A DNA stretch of 8,388 nt from Thiobacter sp964445085. Lineage in GTDB: Bacteria > Pseudomonadota > Gammaproteobacteria > Burkholderiales > Thiobacteraceae. Position numbers and translations under genes: made by a program. The notes beneath the pieces were generated by a model. It saw only the letters and a program-made list of their open reading frames with translations, searched no databases and had not been told where the DNA came from. The stretch is from assembly GCA_964445085.1 (NCBI GenBank), contig CAYUJV010000125.1, positions 1 through 8,388 on the forward strand, given 5' to 3'. Numbering within the stretch: position 1 is the stretch's first letter; every line of letters begins with the position of its first letter. Shown here piece by piece: positions 1 to 6,151 of this stretch.

Positions 1-2430
1 TTCTGCTCGGTGAACATGGCGGCAGCCGGCCTCTACACCATCGGCTTCTCGTTCTGGGAATTCGGCGCGCCGGACTGGGACTACGCCAAGTACTTCATGC
101 TGTGGGGCGTGGCCGAAGACCACTCCTCCAACCCGATCAAGATCGGCCTGGAAAAACTCAAGCGCCACGGCGGCAAGTTCGTCACCGTCAACCCGGTGCG
201 CACCGGCTACTCCGCCATCGCCGACGAATGGGTGCCGATCAGGCCCGGCATGGACGGCCTGTTCGCGCTGTCCATCGTGCACGTGCTGCTGTCCCGCGAG
301 CTGTTCGACTGGGAGTTCCTGGTGCGCTACACCAACGCGCCGTGGCTGGTGGTGCAGACCCCGGGCCAGAAGGGCGACGGCCTGTTCCTGCGCGACGAGG
401 CGGGCAATCCGCTGGTGTGGGACCTGAACAAGGAAGCCTTCGTCTCCGCCCTGGATGCCGACATCACCCCGGCCGTGTTCGGCGAATTCGTCGCACCCGA
501 CGGCCGCAAGCTGAAGACCTCCATGAGCCTGATGGCCGAGCGCTATCTGGACGAGCGCTACGCGCCGGAGAACGTGGCGCAGGAATGCGGCGTGCCGGCG
601 GACCAGATCGAGCGCATCGCGCTGGAAATGGCCCACGTCGCGTTCAAGGAAACCGTCGAGCTCGACATCGAGTGGACCGACATCTGGGGCAGGAAACACG
701 ATAAAGTTATCGGCCGCCCCGTCGCCATGTACGCCATGCGCGGCATCTCCGCCCACTCCAACGGCTTCCACGCCTGCCGCGCGATTCACCTGATCCAGAT
801 TCTGCTCGGCGCGCTCGACGGCCCGGGCAACTTCCGCGCGCGCGCCCCCTATCCGAAACCCATTCCGCCGCACCAGCTGCCGGAGAACAACCTCGACATC
901 ATCCACGCGCCGAACACTGCCTTGTCTCGGCCGCCGCTCGGCTTCCCGACCCGTCCGGAAGACCTGGTGATCGACGCCGAGGGCCATCCGGTGCGCATCG
1001 ACAAGGCCTACTCCTGGGAGACGCCGCTGGCTTCCCACGGCCTGATGCACATGGTGATCACCAACGCCACCAACCACGACCCCTACGCCATCGACACCCT
1101 GATCCTGTTCATGGCCAACATGGCGTGGAACTCCACCATGAACACCAAGAGCATCCAGGAGATGCTGGTGGAGGAGGACCCGGAGGAATTCGGTCAGTAC
1201 AAGATTCCGTTCCTGGTGATGGTGGACGCCTTCCATTCCGAGACCGTCAACTTCGCCGACCTGGTGCTGCCGGACACGACCTACCTCGAGCGCTACGACT
1301 GCATCTCGCTGCTCGATCGTCCCATCTCCGAGCCCGATGCCGCGGCCGACGCGATCCGCCACCCGGTGGTGGAAACCGGCCGCGACGTGCGCCCGTGGCA
1401 GGAAGTGCTGGTGGAGCTGGCCTCGCGCCTCAAGTTCCCGGCCTTCACCAACAAGGACGGCACGCGCAAGTTCAAGGACTACAAGGACTTCATCGTCAAC
1501 TTCGAGCGCAGCCCTGGTGTGGGCTTCCTCGCCGGCTGGCGCGGCAAGGGCGGCGGCGAGTCCCTCAAGGGCGCGCCGAATCCGAACCAATGGGAGAAGT
1601 ACATCGAGAACCAGTCGTTCTTCGCCCATCACTGGCCCGACAGCCAGAAGTACAACCGCTTCGCGAACAAGGAGTATCTGGAGATCGCCGCGGACGTCGG
1701 CTTCGTCGGCAAGGCCGAGCCGATCATCATGCAGATCTACTCCGAGCCGCTGCAGAAATTCCGCCTGGCGGGGCAGGGCCTGTACGACGGCCCGCAGCCG
1801 ACCAACCAGGCCGACCGCGAGCGTCTGGTGAAGTACTTCGACCCGCTGCCGCTGTGGTACCAGCCGCTGGAGCAGCAGCGCGTGGACAGCGAGGAGTATC
1901 CGTTCTTCGCGCTCACCCAGCGCCCGATGTTCATGTACCACAGCTGGGATTCGCAGAACGTGTGGCTGCGCCAGATCATGGCGCAGAACTTCCTGCACAT
2001 GAACGCGAAGAAGGCCGCGAGCATGGGCCTCAAGGACTACGACTGGGTGTGGGTGGAGTCCCACAACGGCCGCATCCGCTGCCAGTTGAAGACCATGGAA
2101 GGCTGCGAAGAGAACACGGTGTGGACCTGGAACGCCATCGGCAAGCAGGGCGGCGCCTGGGGCCTGAAGCCGGAAGCCTCCGAAGCGAAGAAGGGCTTCC
2201 TGCTCAATCACCTGATCTCCGAGCTGCTGCCGGAAAAGCAGGGCGAGCGCCGCATCACCAACTCCGACCCGGTGACCGGTCAGGCCGCGTGGTTCGACCT
2301 GCGGGTGAAGATCTACAAGGCCGCCGAAGGCGAAACCGGCTCCTGGCCGCAGTTCCCGGACATCAAGCCGCTGCCGGGGGACGATGGTCAACGGCCGAAT
2401 GTGCTGCGTTATAGCGCGAGGTCTAGCTAG
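1..2430 (+). CDS. soeA: Sulfite dehydrogenase SoeA, molybdopterin catalytic subunit (5' partial)
   Basis: This is the large catalytic subunit of a DMSO-reductase-family molybdoenzyme, probably cytoplasmic sulfite:quinone oxidoreductase, which oxidises sulfite to sulfate. The frame is open from base 1, so the gene starts upstream. About 809 residues are present; family members have roughly 950-1000, so the N-terminal [4Fe-4S] domain is missing. The visible part begins FCSVNMAAAG; its Cys, residue 2 here, sits where the family carries the protein ligand to molybdenum, by motif position only. It continues through the cofactor-binding central domains (motifs such as VTVNPVRTGYS and NMAWNSTMNT) to the C-terminal dinucleotide-binding domain (ALTQRPMFMYHSW). 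The following four-cluster ferredoxin and DmsC-type anchor fix the complex type. Polysulfide or thiosulfate reductase (PsrA/PhsA) are alternatives; sulfite oxidation is preferred because sulfur-oxidation genes follow. Whether the protein has a Tat signal cannot be seen. The TAG stop lies inside the first unit of a repeat array. Confidence 0.85.
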   Translation, partial: FCSVNMAAAGLYTIGFSFWEFGAPDWDYAKYFMLWGVAEDHSSNPIKIGLEKLKRHGGKFVTVNPVRTGYSAIADEWVPIRPGMDGLFALSIVHVLLSRELFDWEFLVRYTNAPWLVVQTPGQKGDGLFLRDEAGNPLVWDLNKEAFVSALDADITPAVFGEFVAPDGRKLKTSMSLMAERYLDERYAPENVAQECGVPADQIERIALEMAHVAFKETVELDIEWTDIWGRKHDKVIGRPVAMYAMRGISAHSNGFHACRAIHLIQILLGALDGPGNFRARAPYPKPIPPHQLPENNLDIIHAPNTALSRPPLGFPTRPEDLVIDAEGHPVRIDKAYSWETPLASHGLMHMVITNATNHDPYAIDTLILFMANMAWNSTMNTKSIQEMLVEEDPEEFGQYKIPFLVMVDAFHSETVNFADLVLPDTTYLERYDCISLLDRPISEPDAAADAIRHPVVETGRDVRPWQEVLVELASRLKFPAFTNKDGTRKFKDYKDFIVNFERSPGVGFLAGWRGKGGGESLKGAPNPNQWEKYIENQSFFAHHWPDSQKYNRFANKEYLEIAADVGFVGKAEPIIMQIYSEPLQKFRLAGQGLYDGPQPTNQADRERLVKYFDPLPLWYQPLEQQRVDSEEYPFFALTQRPMFMYHSWDSQNVWLRQIMAQNFLHMNAKKAASMGLKDYDWVWVESHNGRIRCQLKTMEGCEENTVWTWNAIGKQGGAWGLKPEASEAKKGFLLNHLISELLPEKQGERRITNSDPVTGQAAWFDLRVKIYKAAEGETGSWPQFPDIKPLPGDDGQRPNVLRYSARSS

Positions 2431-2504
2431 TAGCCGGTAGCCAGTAGCTTGTAGCCAAACCCTGCGCGCATGGCGCGCACATTCAGCTACCAGCTACGAG
2501 CTGA
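2424..2504. repeat. Heptamer repeat array flanking a GC hairpin in the soeA-soeB gap
   Basis: Five tandem 7-bp units of the form TAGCNNR run from 2424 to 2458 (TAGCTAG, TAGCCGG, TAGCCAG, TAGCTTG, TAGCCAA). A perfect 7-bp stem with a 3-nt loop follows (TGCGCGC at 2463-2469, GCGCGCA at 2473-2479). Then come inverted copies: CAGCTAC at 2484-2490, CAGCTAC at 2491-2497 and the degenerate GAGCTGA at 2498-2504. The two flanks are imperfect inverted repeats of each other, so the transcript can fold into a long branched hairpin. No T-tract follows, so it does not look like a classical terminator. The soeA stop codon is part of the first unit. The function is unknown; a dispersed REP-like element or an mRNA-processing/stability element between soeA and soeB are possibilities. 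Confidence 0.75.
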
Positions 2505-2527
2505 GAACAACGAAAGCGGATAGAGAA

Positions 2528-3223
2528 ATGCGACTTGGACTAGTAATCGATTTGGACGTTTGCGTCGGCTGCCACGCCTGCGCCATCGCCTGCAAACAGT
2601 GGAACGCGTCGGGCACGACCGCGCCGCTGACCGACTATCAGCCCTACGGCGCCGAGCCGTCGGGCGTGTGGTTCAACCGGATTCGCCACTTCGAGGTGGA
2701 CGAATATCCGAACAACAAGACCATCAACTTCCCCATGTCCTGCATGCACTGCGAGGACGCGGCCTGCGTCACCGTGTGCCCGACCGGCGCTTCTTACAAA
2801 CGCGCCGAAGACGGCATCGTGCTGGTGGACCAGGACAAGTGCATGGGCTGCAACTACTGCTCCTGGGCCTGTCCCTACGGCGCGCGCGAACTGGATCGCG
2901 AGTCCGGCACCATGAAGAAGTGCACTCTGTGCGTGGACCGCATCTATGACACCGCGCTCCCGATCGAGGACCGCCAGCCCGCCTGCGTGCTGACCTGCCC
3001 GGCCCATGCCCGCATGTTCGGCGACCTGGATGATCCGGACTCCGCGGTAAGCAAGGTGGTGCGCGAGCGCGAGGGCTATCAGCTCATGCCCGAGCTCGGC
3101 TACAACCCGACCAACCATTACCTGCCGCCGCGCAAGGCGCCGCCCATCCCGACCGAGAATCTGGGCAAGCCTGGCTTCAAGGAGCGGCTGAAGACGTTCG
3201 CGAACAAGATTGTGAAGAGGTAA
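2528..3223 (+). CDS. soeB: Sulfite dehydrogenase SoeB, four-cluster iron-sulfur subunit
   Basis: This 231-residue electron-transfer subunit of the DmsB/PsrB family passes electrons from the molybdenum subunit to the membrane anchor. All 16 cysteines for four [4Fe-4S] clusters are visible: C12, C15, C18, C22; C72, C75, C80, C84; C105, C108, C111, C115; and C132, C135, C153, C157. There is no signal peptide, since the first cluster motif starts at residue 12, which fits a cytoplasmic subunit. The ATG at 2528 is the only good start before the first cluster. Its Shine-Dalgarno is weak (purine-rich GGATAGAGA upstream), so translation may depend on coupling or on the structure in the preceding gap. 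The gene lies 97 bp after soeA and 5 bp before soeC, within one operon. The family assignment is very secure; the sulfite-specific role follows from context. Confidence 0.88.
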   Translation: MRLGLVIDLDVCVGCHACAIACKQWNASGTTAPLTDYQPYGAEPSGVWFNRIRHFEVDEYPNNKTINFPMSCMHCEDAACVTVCPTGASYKRAEDGIVLVDQDKCMGCNYCSWACPYGARELDRESGTMKKCTLCVDRIYDTALPIEDRQPACVLTCPAHARMFGDLDDPDSAVSKVVREREGYQLMPELGYNPTNHYLPPRKAPPIPTENLGKPGFKERLKTFANKIVKR

Positions 3224-3228
3224 GCACC

Positions 3229-4167
3229 GTGCATCCCGCATTCAGCGTCATTTTCTTTACCGTCAGCTCCGGCGCCGGCTTCGGCCTGTTCGCCCTGCTG
3301 TATCTGGCCGATGCGCTCAAGCTGGGCGGCGGCCTGTCCCTGCACCAGGTGTTCGTCGGCGGCGCGATCGCGCTGTTCCTGATCATCGCCGGTCTGCTGT
3401 CCTCGGTGGGCCACCTGGCGAACCCGAAGAATGCCTGGCGCGCCTTCAGCCGCTGGCGCACCTCGTGGCTGTCGCGCGAAGGCGTGTTCTCGGTGGCGTT
3501 CTTTCCGTTCGCCTTCGGCTACGTGGGACTGTCCTTCCTCGACCTCGGCCTGGAAGGCCTGCGCCTGACCCTCGGCGCCATCGCCATGCTGCTGGCCTGG
3601 ATCACGGTGTTCTCCACCAGCATGATCTACGCCTGCCTCAAGACCATCCGCCAGTGGAACACGCCGCTGGTGCCGGCCAACTACCTGGCGCTGGGGCATT
3701 TCACCGGCGCCCTGATCCTGATGCTGGTGGCGGCCAGCGGCACGACCGAGCTCACCCCGTATTACTACCTGGTGCTGGCCTTCCTGGTGGCCGCGGCGGT
3801 GCTGAAGGGGCTCTACTACTTCTGGATCGGCAGCCCGGTGGCGGTGTCCACCATCAATACCGCGACCGGCTTCACCCGCGCCCAGGTCAAGCTGTTCGAT
3901 GCCGGCCACACCCATGGCACCTTCCTCACCCAGGAATTCGGCTTCCAGGTGGCGCGCAAGTTCGCGCTGGCGCTGCGCATTTTCGTGTTCGTGGCGGGGT
4001 TTGTGATCCCCTTCCTCTGGCTGGCCAATGCCGGCACGGCGGTAGGCCTGACCGGCGGCGTGGTGCTGACCGCAGTCGCCCTGCTGGGGGTGCTGACCGA
4101 GCGCTGGCTGTTCTTCGCCGAGGCCCGCCATGTCGTGAACCTCTATCATGGCGCCCAGCGCTGCTGA
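3229..4167 (+). CDS. soeC: Sulfite dehydrogenase SoeC, NrfD/DmsC-type membrane anchor
   Basis: This 312-residue integral membrane subunit is expected to anchor the Soe complex and hand electrons to the quinone pool. About eight hydrophobic helices can be read, near residues 4-28, 40-63, 86-108, 113-138, 148-170, 177-200, 246-266 and 272-296. The stretch after helix 2, HLANPKNAWRAFSRW followed by SWLSREG, matches the conserved cytoplasmic loop of the DmsC family. No haem-ligand pattern of a cytochrome b anchor stands out. The start is GTG at 3229, chosen because an AGAGG Shine-Dalgarno at 3216-3220 sits 8 bases upstream and the frame begins directly with helix 1. The gene starts 5 bp after the soeB stop, so the two are probably translationally coupled. 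No convincing terminator follows, so read-through into the rhodanese gene is possible. Confidence 0.87.
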   Translation: MHPAFSVIFFTVSSGAGFGLFALLYLADALKLGGGLSLHQVFVGGAIALFLIIAGLLSSVGHLANPKNAWRAFSRWRTSWLSREGVFSVAFFPFAFGYVGLSFLDLGLEGLRLTLGAIAMLLAWITVFSTSMIYACLKTIRQWNTPLVPANYLALGHFTGALILMLVAASGTTELTPYYYLVLAFLVAAAVLKGLYYFWIGSPVAVSTINTATGFTRAQVKLFDAGHTHGTFLTQEFGFQVARKFALALRIFVFVAGFVIPFLWLANAGTAVGLTGGVVLTAVALLGVLTERWLFFAEARHVVNLYHGAQRC

Positions 4168-4170
4168 ACC

Positions 4171-4198
4171 TTGAATTTTTCTGAACTGTCTGTATATT
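4171..4198 (+). promoter_or_regulatory. Sigma-70-like promoter for the rhodanese-tusA-dsrE unit
   Basis: A -35 hexamer TTGAAT (4171-4176) and a -10 hexamer TATATT (4193-4198) are separated by 16 bp in a short AT-rich island within GC-rich DNA. Transcription would start near 4204-4206, giving a leader of about 30 nt with a GGGGGA ribosome-binding site (4223-4228) before the ATG at 4236. This is based on consensus match only. Confidence 0.6.
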
Positions 4199-4216
4199 AG
4201 CGTCTGTTAATATACA
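4191..4216. promoter_or_regulatory. Perfect 9-bp inverted repeat, probable repressor operator
   Basis: The arms TGTATATTA (4191-4199) and TAATATACA (4208-4216) are exact reverse complements separated by 8 bp. The left arm contains the -10 box of the rhodanese promoter and the right arm covers the predicted start of transcription, so a bound protein would block RNA polymerase. The size, AT-rich arms and placement resemble operators of ArsR/BigR/SqrR-type regulators, several of which sense persulfide and control rhodanese and sulfur-oxidation genes. The identity of the regulator is inference; no regulator gene lies in this window. Confidence 0.6.
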
Positions 4217-4235
4217 TGCTCCGGGGGATCAGACC

Positions 4236-4565
4236 ATGTTTGGAATGTACGGAATCAAGGAAGTGGACGCCCACGCCGTCCAGCGCATGCAGGCCGAAGG
4301 CGATGTCGTGCTGGTGGACGTGCGCACCGAACAGGAATTCGCCCAGGGCGCCATCGCCGGCGCCAAGTTCATGCCGCTGCACATGCTGCCCCTGGCGGGC
4401 GACCAGCTGCCCACGGACAAGCCGGTGGTCTTCTACTGCCGCAGCGGCGCGCGTTCCGCCCAGGCCTGCGCGTTCATGACTTCGAAAGGCTACGACAAGG
4501 TCTACAACCTGCAAGGCGGCATCATCGGCTGGGCGCGCGCCGGCCTGGCGCTGGCCGCAGCCTAG
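4236..4565 (+). CDS. Single-domain rhodanese sulfurtransferase
   Basis: This 109-residue cytoplasmic rhodanese carries sulfur as a persulfide on its catalytic cysteine. The active-site loop CRSGAR begins at C68, matching the CxxGxR pattern of the family. Other family marks are VLVDVRTEQEF near residues 25-35 and LQGGIIGW near 92-99. There is no signal peptide, so it should act in the cytoplasm. The start at 4236 has a GGGGGA Shine-Dalgarno about 7 bases upstream. The gene is followed by tusA and a dsrE-family gene, the rhd-tusA-dsrE arrangement known from sulfur oxidisers such as Allochromatium vinosum, in which rhodanese, TusA and DsrE2 pass sulfur between one another. It probably loads sulfur from low-molecular-weight persulfides onto TusA. 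The promoter and inverted repeat just upstream suggest regulated expression independent of soeABC. Confidence 0.88.
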   Translation: MFGMYGIKEVDAHAVQRMQAEGDVVLVDVRTEQEFAQGAIAGAKFMPLHMLPLAGDQLPTDKPVVFYCRSGARSAQACAFMTSKGYDKVYNLQGGIIGWARAGLALAAA

Positions 4566-4577
4566 TTCTTTCGTCAG

Positions 4578-4606
4578 TTGCTAAAAACGGCTATCTGGAC
4601 TATAAA
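4578..4606 (+). promoter_or_regulatory. Sigma-70-like promoter for tusA-dsrE
   Basis: TTGCTA (4578-4583) and TATAAA (4601-4606) are separated by an ideal 17-bp spacer. The predicted start is near 4613, leaving a leader of about 60 nt before tusA. The -10 box lies within a short perfect palindrome, GACTA-TAAA-TAGTC (4598-4611). This would let tusA and dsrE be transcribed more strongly than, or separately from, the rhodanese gene. Based on consensus match only. Confidence 0.6.
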
Positions 4607-4673
4607 TAGTCGCTTTCGGCATATCCGTGTTTCCGAATCTTTTCATAAACCCGCTTAACCTGGAGGCTAAACC

Positions 4674-4901
4674 ATGAACTTCGACAAAGAACTCGACGCA
4701 AAAGGCCTGAACTGCCCGCTGCCTATCCTTCGCACCAAGAAGGCCTTGGCTGAAATGTCCAGCGGCCAGGTGCTGAAAGTCATTGCGACCGACCCGGGTT
4801 CCGTGAAGGACATGCAAGCCTTCGCCAAGCAGACCGGCAACGAACTGGTTTCCTCCGCCGAAGCCGGTGGCGAGTTCACCTTCTTCATGAAGAAGAAATA
4901 A
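4674..4901 (+). CDS. tusA: Sulfur carrier protein TusA
   Basis: This 75-residue TusA-family protein is a small cytoplasmic carrier that holds sulfur as a persulfide on a conserved cysteine. The hallmark CPxP motif is present as CPLP starting at C14, in the context LDAKGLNCPLPILRTKKAL. The C-terminal half carries the usual DPGSVKDMQAFAKQTGNEL pattern, and the length is typical. The ATG at 4674 is supported by GGAGG at 4662-4666, 7 bases upstream. In sulfur oxidisers TusA receives sulfur from rhodanese and DsrE-type proteins and donates it to the oxidation machinery (Dsr or sHdr); in other bacteria TusA serves tRNA thiolation. Here the neighbours point to the oxidative role. It has its own predicted promoter, which fits the high demand expected of a stoichiometric carrier. 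Confidence 0.95.
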   Translation: MNFDKELDAKGLNCPLPILRTKKALAEMSSGQVLKVIATDPGSVKDMQAFAKQTGNELVSSAEAGGEFTFFMKKK

Positions 4902-4978
4902 GCGTCCGCGCACCGACTACAACTACATGACTGAACAGAAGCGGGCTGTGATCAACTCAATAAAAGAGGAGGCAAGTA

Positions 4979-5485
4979 ATGGATAAAAAGCTGGCGATCA
5001 TCGCCACGAAGGGCACGCTCGACTGGGCCTATCCCCCCCTGATCCTGGCTTCGACTGCGGCCGCGCTGGGTTACGAAGTCCAGATCTTTTTCACGTTCTA
5101 TGGCCTCCAACTGGTGCGCAAGGACGTCAGCGGGCTGAAGGTGAGCCCGCTGGGCAACCCCGGCATGCCGATGAAGATGCCCTTCGGCCCGAAGTGGTTC
5201 CAGGGCATCAACTGGAATATCCCGAATGCCATCCAGGGCATCGTGCCGGGCTTCGAGTCTTTGGCGACCACGCTGATGAAGAAGACCATTGCCAACAACG
5301 GCGTGGCCACGATCGAAGAACTGCGCAGCCTGTGCCAGGAAGCGGACGTGAAGTTCATCGGCTGCCAGATGACGGTGGATCTGTTCGGCTTCGAGCACGA
5401 CGACTTCATCGATGGCCTCGAATACGGTGGTGCGGCGACCTTTTTCGAGTTCGCCGGCGAATCCGACATCTGCCTCTTCATCTAA
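4979..5485 (+). CDS. DsrE2/DsrE3-type sulfur transfer protein
   Basis: This 168-residue protein belongs to the larger DsrE/DsrF-like subfamily that includes DsrE2 and DsrE3. These proteins bind sulfur on conserved cysteines and exchange it with TusA. Visible features are the N-terminal beta strand KLAIIATKGTLDW, a hydrophobic stretch at about residues 18-42 that could be the membrane-associated segment described for DsrE2, and cysteines at C119, C129 and C165. C129 lies in GCQMTVDLFGF, the best candidate sulfur-binding site by family pattern. The start at 4979 has a strong GAGGAGG at 4966-4972. The gene lies 77 bp after tusA and a terminator follows, so it closes this unit. Gene order favours DsrE2, but the hydrophobic segment is not decisive and DsrE3 remains possible, so no symbol is given. 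Confidence 0.82.
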   Translation: MDKKLAIIATKGTLDWAYPPLILASTAAALGYEVQIFFTFYGLQLVRKDVSGLKVSPLGNPGMPMKMPFGPKWFQGINWNIPNAIQGIVPGFESLATTLMKKTIANNGVATIEELRSLCQEADVKFIGCQMTVDLFGFEHDDFIDGLEYGGAATFFEFAGESDICLFI

Positions 5486-5505
5486 GTCCGCGTCGTAGTC
5501 CCACG

Positions 5506-5547
5506 AAAAACCGGCGGTCGAGTCATCGGCCGCCGGTTTTTTCTTTT
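5506..5547 (+). terminator. Rho-independent terminator after the dsrE-family gene
   Basis: CCGGCGG (5511-5517) pairs with CCGCCGG (5530-5536). The stem extends outward through AAAAA/TTTTT and inward through a G-T wobble plus three more pairs to a GTCA tetraloop (5522-5525). A T-rich tract (5537-5547) follows. It separates the sulfur-relay genes from the lipoate genes. Confidence 0.9.
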
Positions 5548-5668
5548 GTGTCTCTTGGCGCGTTCCCCTCGTGATCGCTGCCGCGCTGAGTTAAAATCGG
5601 GTCATTCAAGGCGCTTATTCCTCCATTAAACACGCCGCACCCGCGCGCGACTCCAGGGGAAAAACGAG
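5548..5668 (+). promoter_or_regulatory. Leader and presumed promoter region of lbpA
   Basis: Because a strong terminator precedes it, this 121-bp gap should hold the promoter of the lipoate unit. A TAAAAT at 5592-5597 is a fair -10 box, but no good -35 hexamer lies 16-18 bp upstream, so the promoter may need an activator or another sigma factor. A ribosome-binding site AGGGGA (5655-5660) lies 8 bases before the lbpA ATG. No inverted repeat like that in front of the rhodanese gene is visible. Confidence 0.35.
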
Positions 5669-6109
5669 ATGGCGAGTGTGCGCGGCTGCGCGCTTCCGGA
5701 AGATCTTTTCTACAACGTCGAATCCAACGTCTGGTGCCGTCGCGAGGCGGACGGCAGCGTGACGGTGGGCATGACGGCCTACGCCGTGTCGCTGGCGGGG
5801 CAGATCGTGGCCTTCACGCCCAAGGCCGTCGGCAGGCGCGTGGAACAGGACCGTTCGGTGGCGACCGTCGAGTCCGGCAAATGGGTGGGGCCGGTGAAGG
5901 CGCCGGTGAGCGGTGAGGTCATCGCGGTCAACGAACAGCTCGACGCCAATCCCGGATTGGTGAACGAGGATCCCTATGGCGCGGGCTGGATGGTGCAAAT
6001 GAAGCCCAGCGACTGGGACGAGGAAGTGTCCACCCTGCTGACCGGAGAGTCCGCCCGCGCCGCCTTCGAAGCCAAGATGGAAGCCGAAGGCTTCGGCGGC
6101 TGCGAGTAG
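5669..6109 (+). CDS. lbpA: Lipoate-binding protein LbpA (GcvH-like) of sulfur oxidation
   Basis: This 146-residue protein resembles the glycine-cleavage H protein and should carry a covalently bound lipoyl group. Features are the N-terminal NVWCRREADGSVTVGMT block, the LAGQIVAFTPKAVGRRVEQ core and the modification loop VESGKWVGPVKAPVSGEV, with K71 as the expected lipoyl-lysine. The ESGKWVG loop, rather than the more usual ESVKA of GcvH, is a mark of LbpA, the lipoylated partner of the sulfur-oxidising Hdr-like (sHdr) complex. There the lipoyl arm is thought to carry sulfur intermediates during oxidation to sulfite. The ATG at 5669 has AGGGGA upstream. No glycine-cleavage genes are adjacent; instead lipoate-assembly genes follow. 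A GcvH role is unlikely but not formally excluded from sequence alone. Confidence 0.88.
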   Translation: MASVRGCALPEDLFYNVESNVWCRREADGSVTVGMTAYAVSLAGQIVAFTPKAVGRRVEQDRSVATVESGKWVGPVKAPVSGEVIAVNEQLDANPGLVNEDPYGAGWMVQMKPSDWDEEVSTLLTGESARAAFEAKMEAEGFGGCE

Positions 6110-6151
6110 CCACGCCACGCCGCCGCTGCCGCAATGAAGGACACACGCAGC

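Noticed and set aside
1125..2414. 429-codon open frame in another frame within soeA
   Set aside because: The translation is dominated by Arg, Gly, Ala and Pro without motifs, a typical GC-rich shadow of the real soeA frame.
2540..3241. 233-codon minus-strand frame opposite soeB
   Set aside because: It is complementary to a gene with all 16 cluster cysteines; the antisense product has no motifs.
3118..4149. 343-codon open frame on the minus strand opposite soeC
   Set aside because: It is antisense to a well-supported membrane protein gene. Its product is a low-complexity run rich in Gly, Gln, His and Glu, as expected from the complement of GC-rich codons, and it has no family motifs.
4168..4170. 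Terminator immediately after soeC
   Set aside because: No GC-rich hairpin followed by a T-tract is present; the T-rich stretch at 4171-4180 is better explained as the -35 region of the rhodanese promoter.
5033..5039. Run of seven C bases inside the dsrE-family gene as a possible frameshift or phase-variation site
   Set aside because: The reading frame is intact through the run (WAYPPLIL) and the protein has normal length; one short homopolymer is weak evidence.
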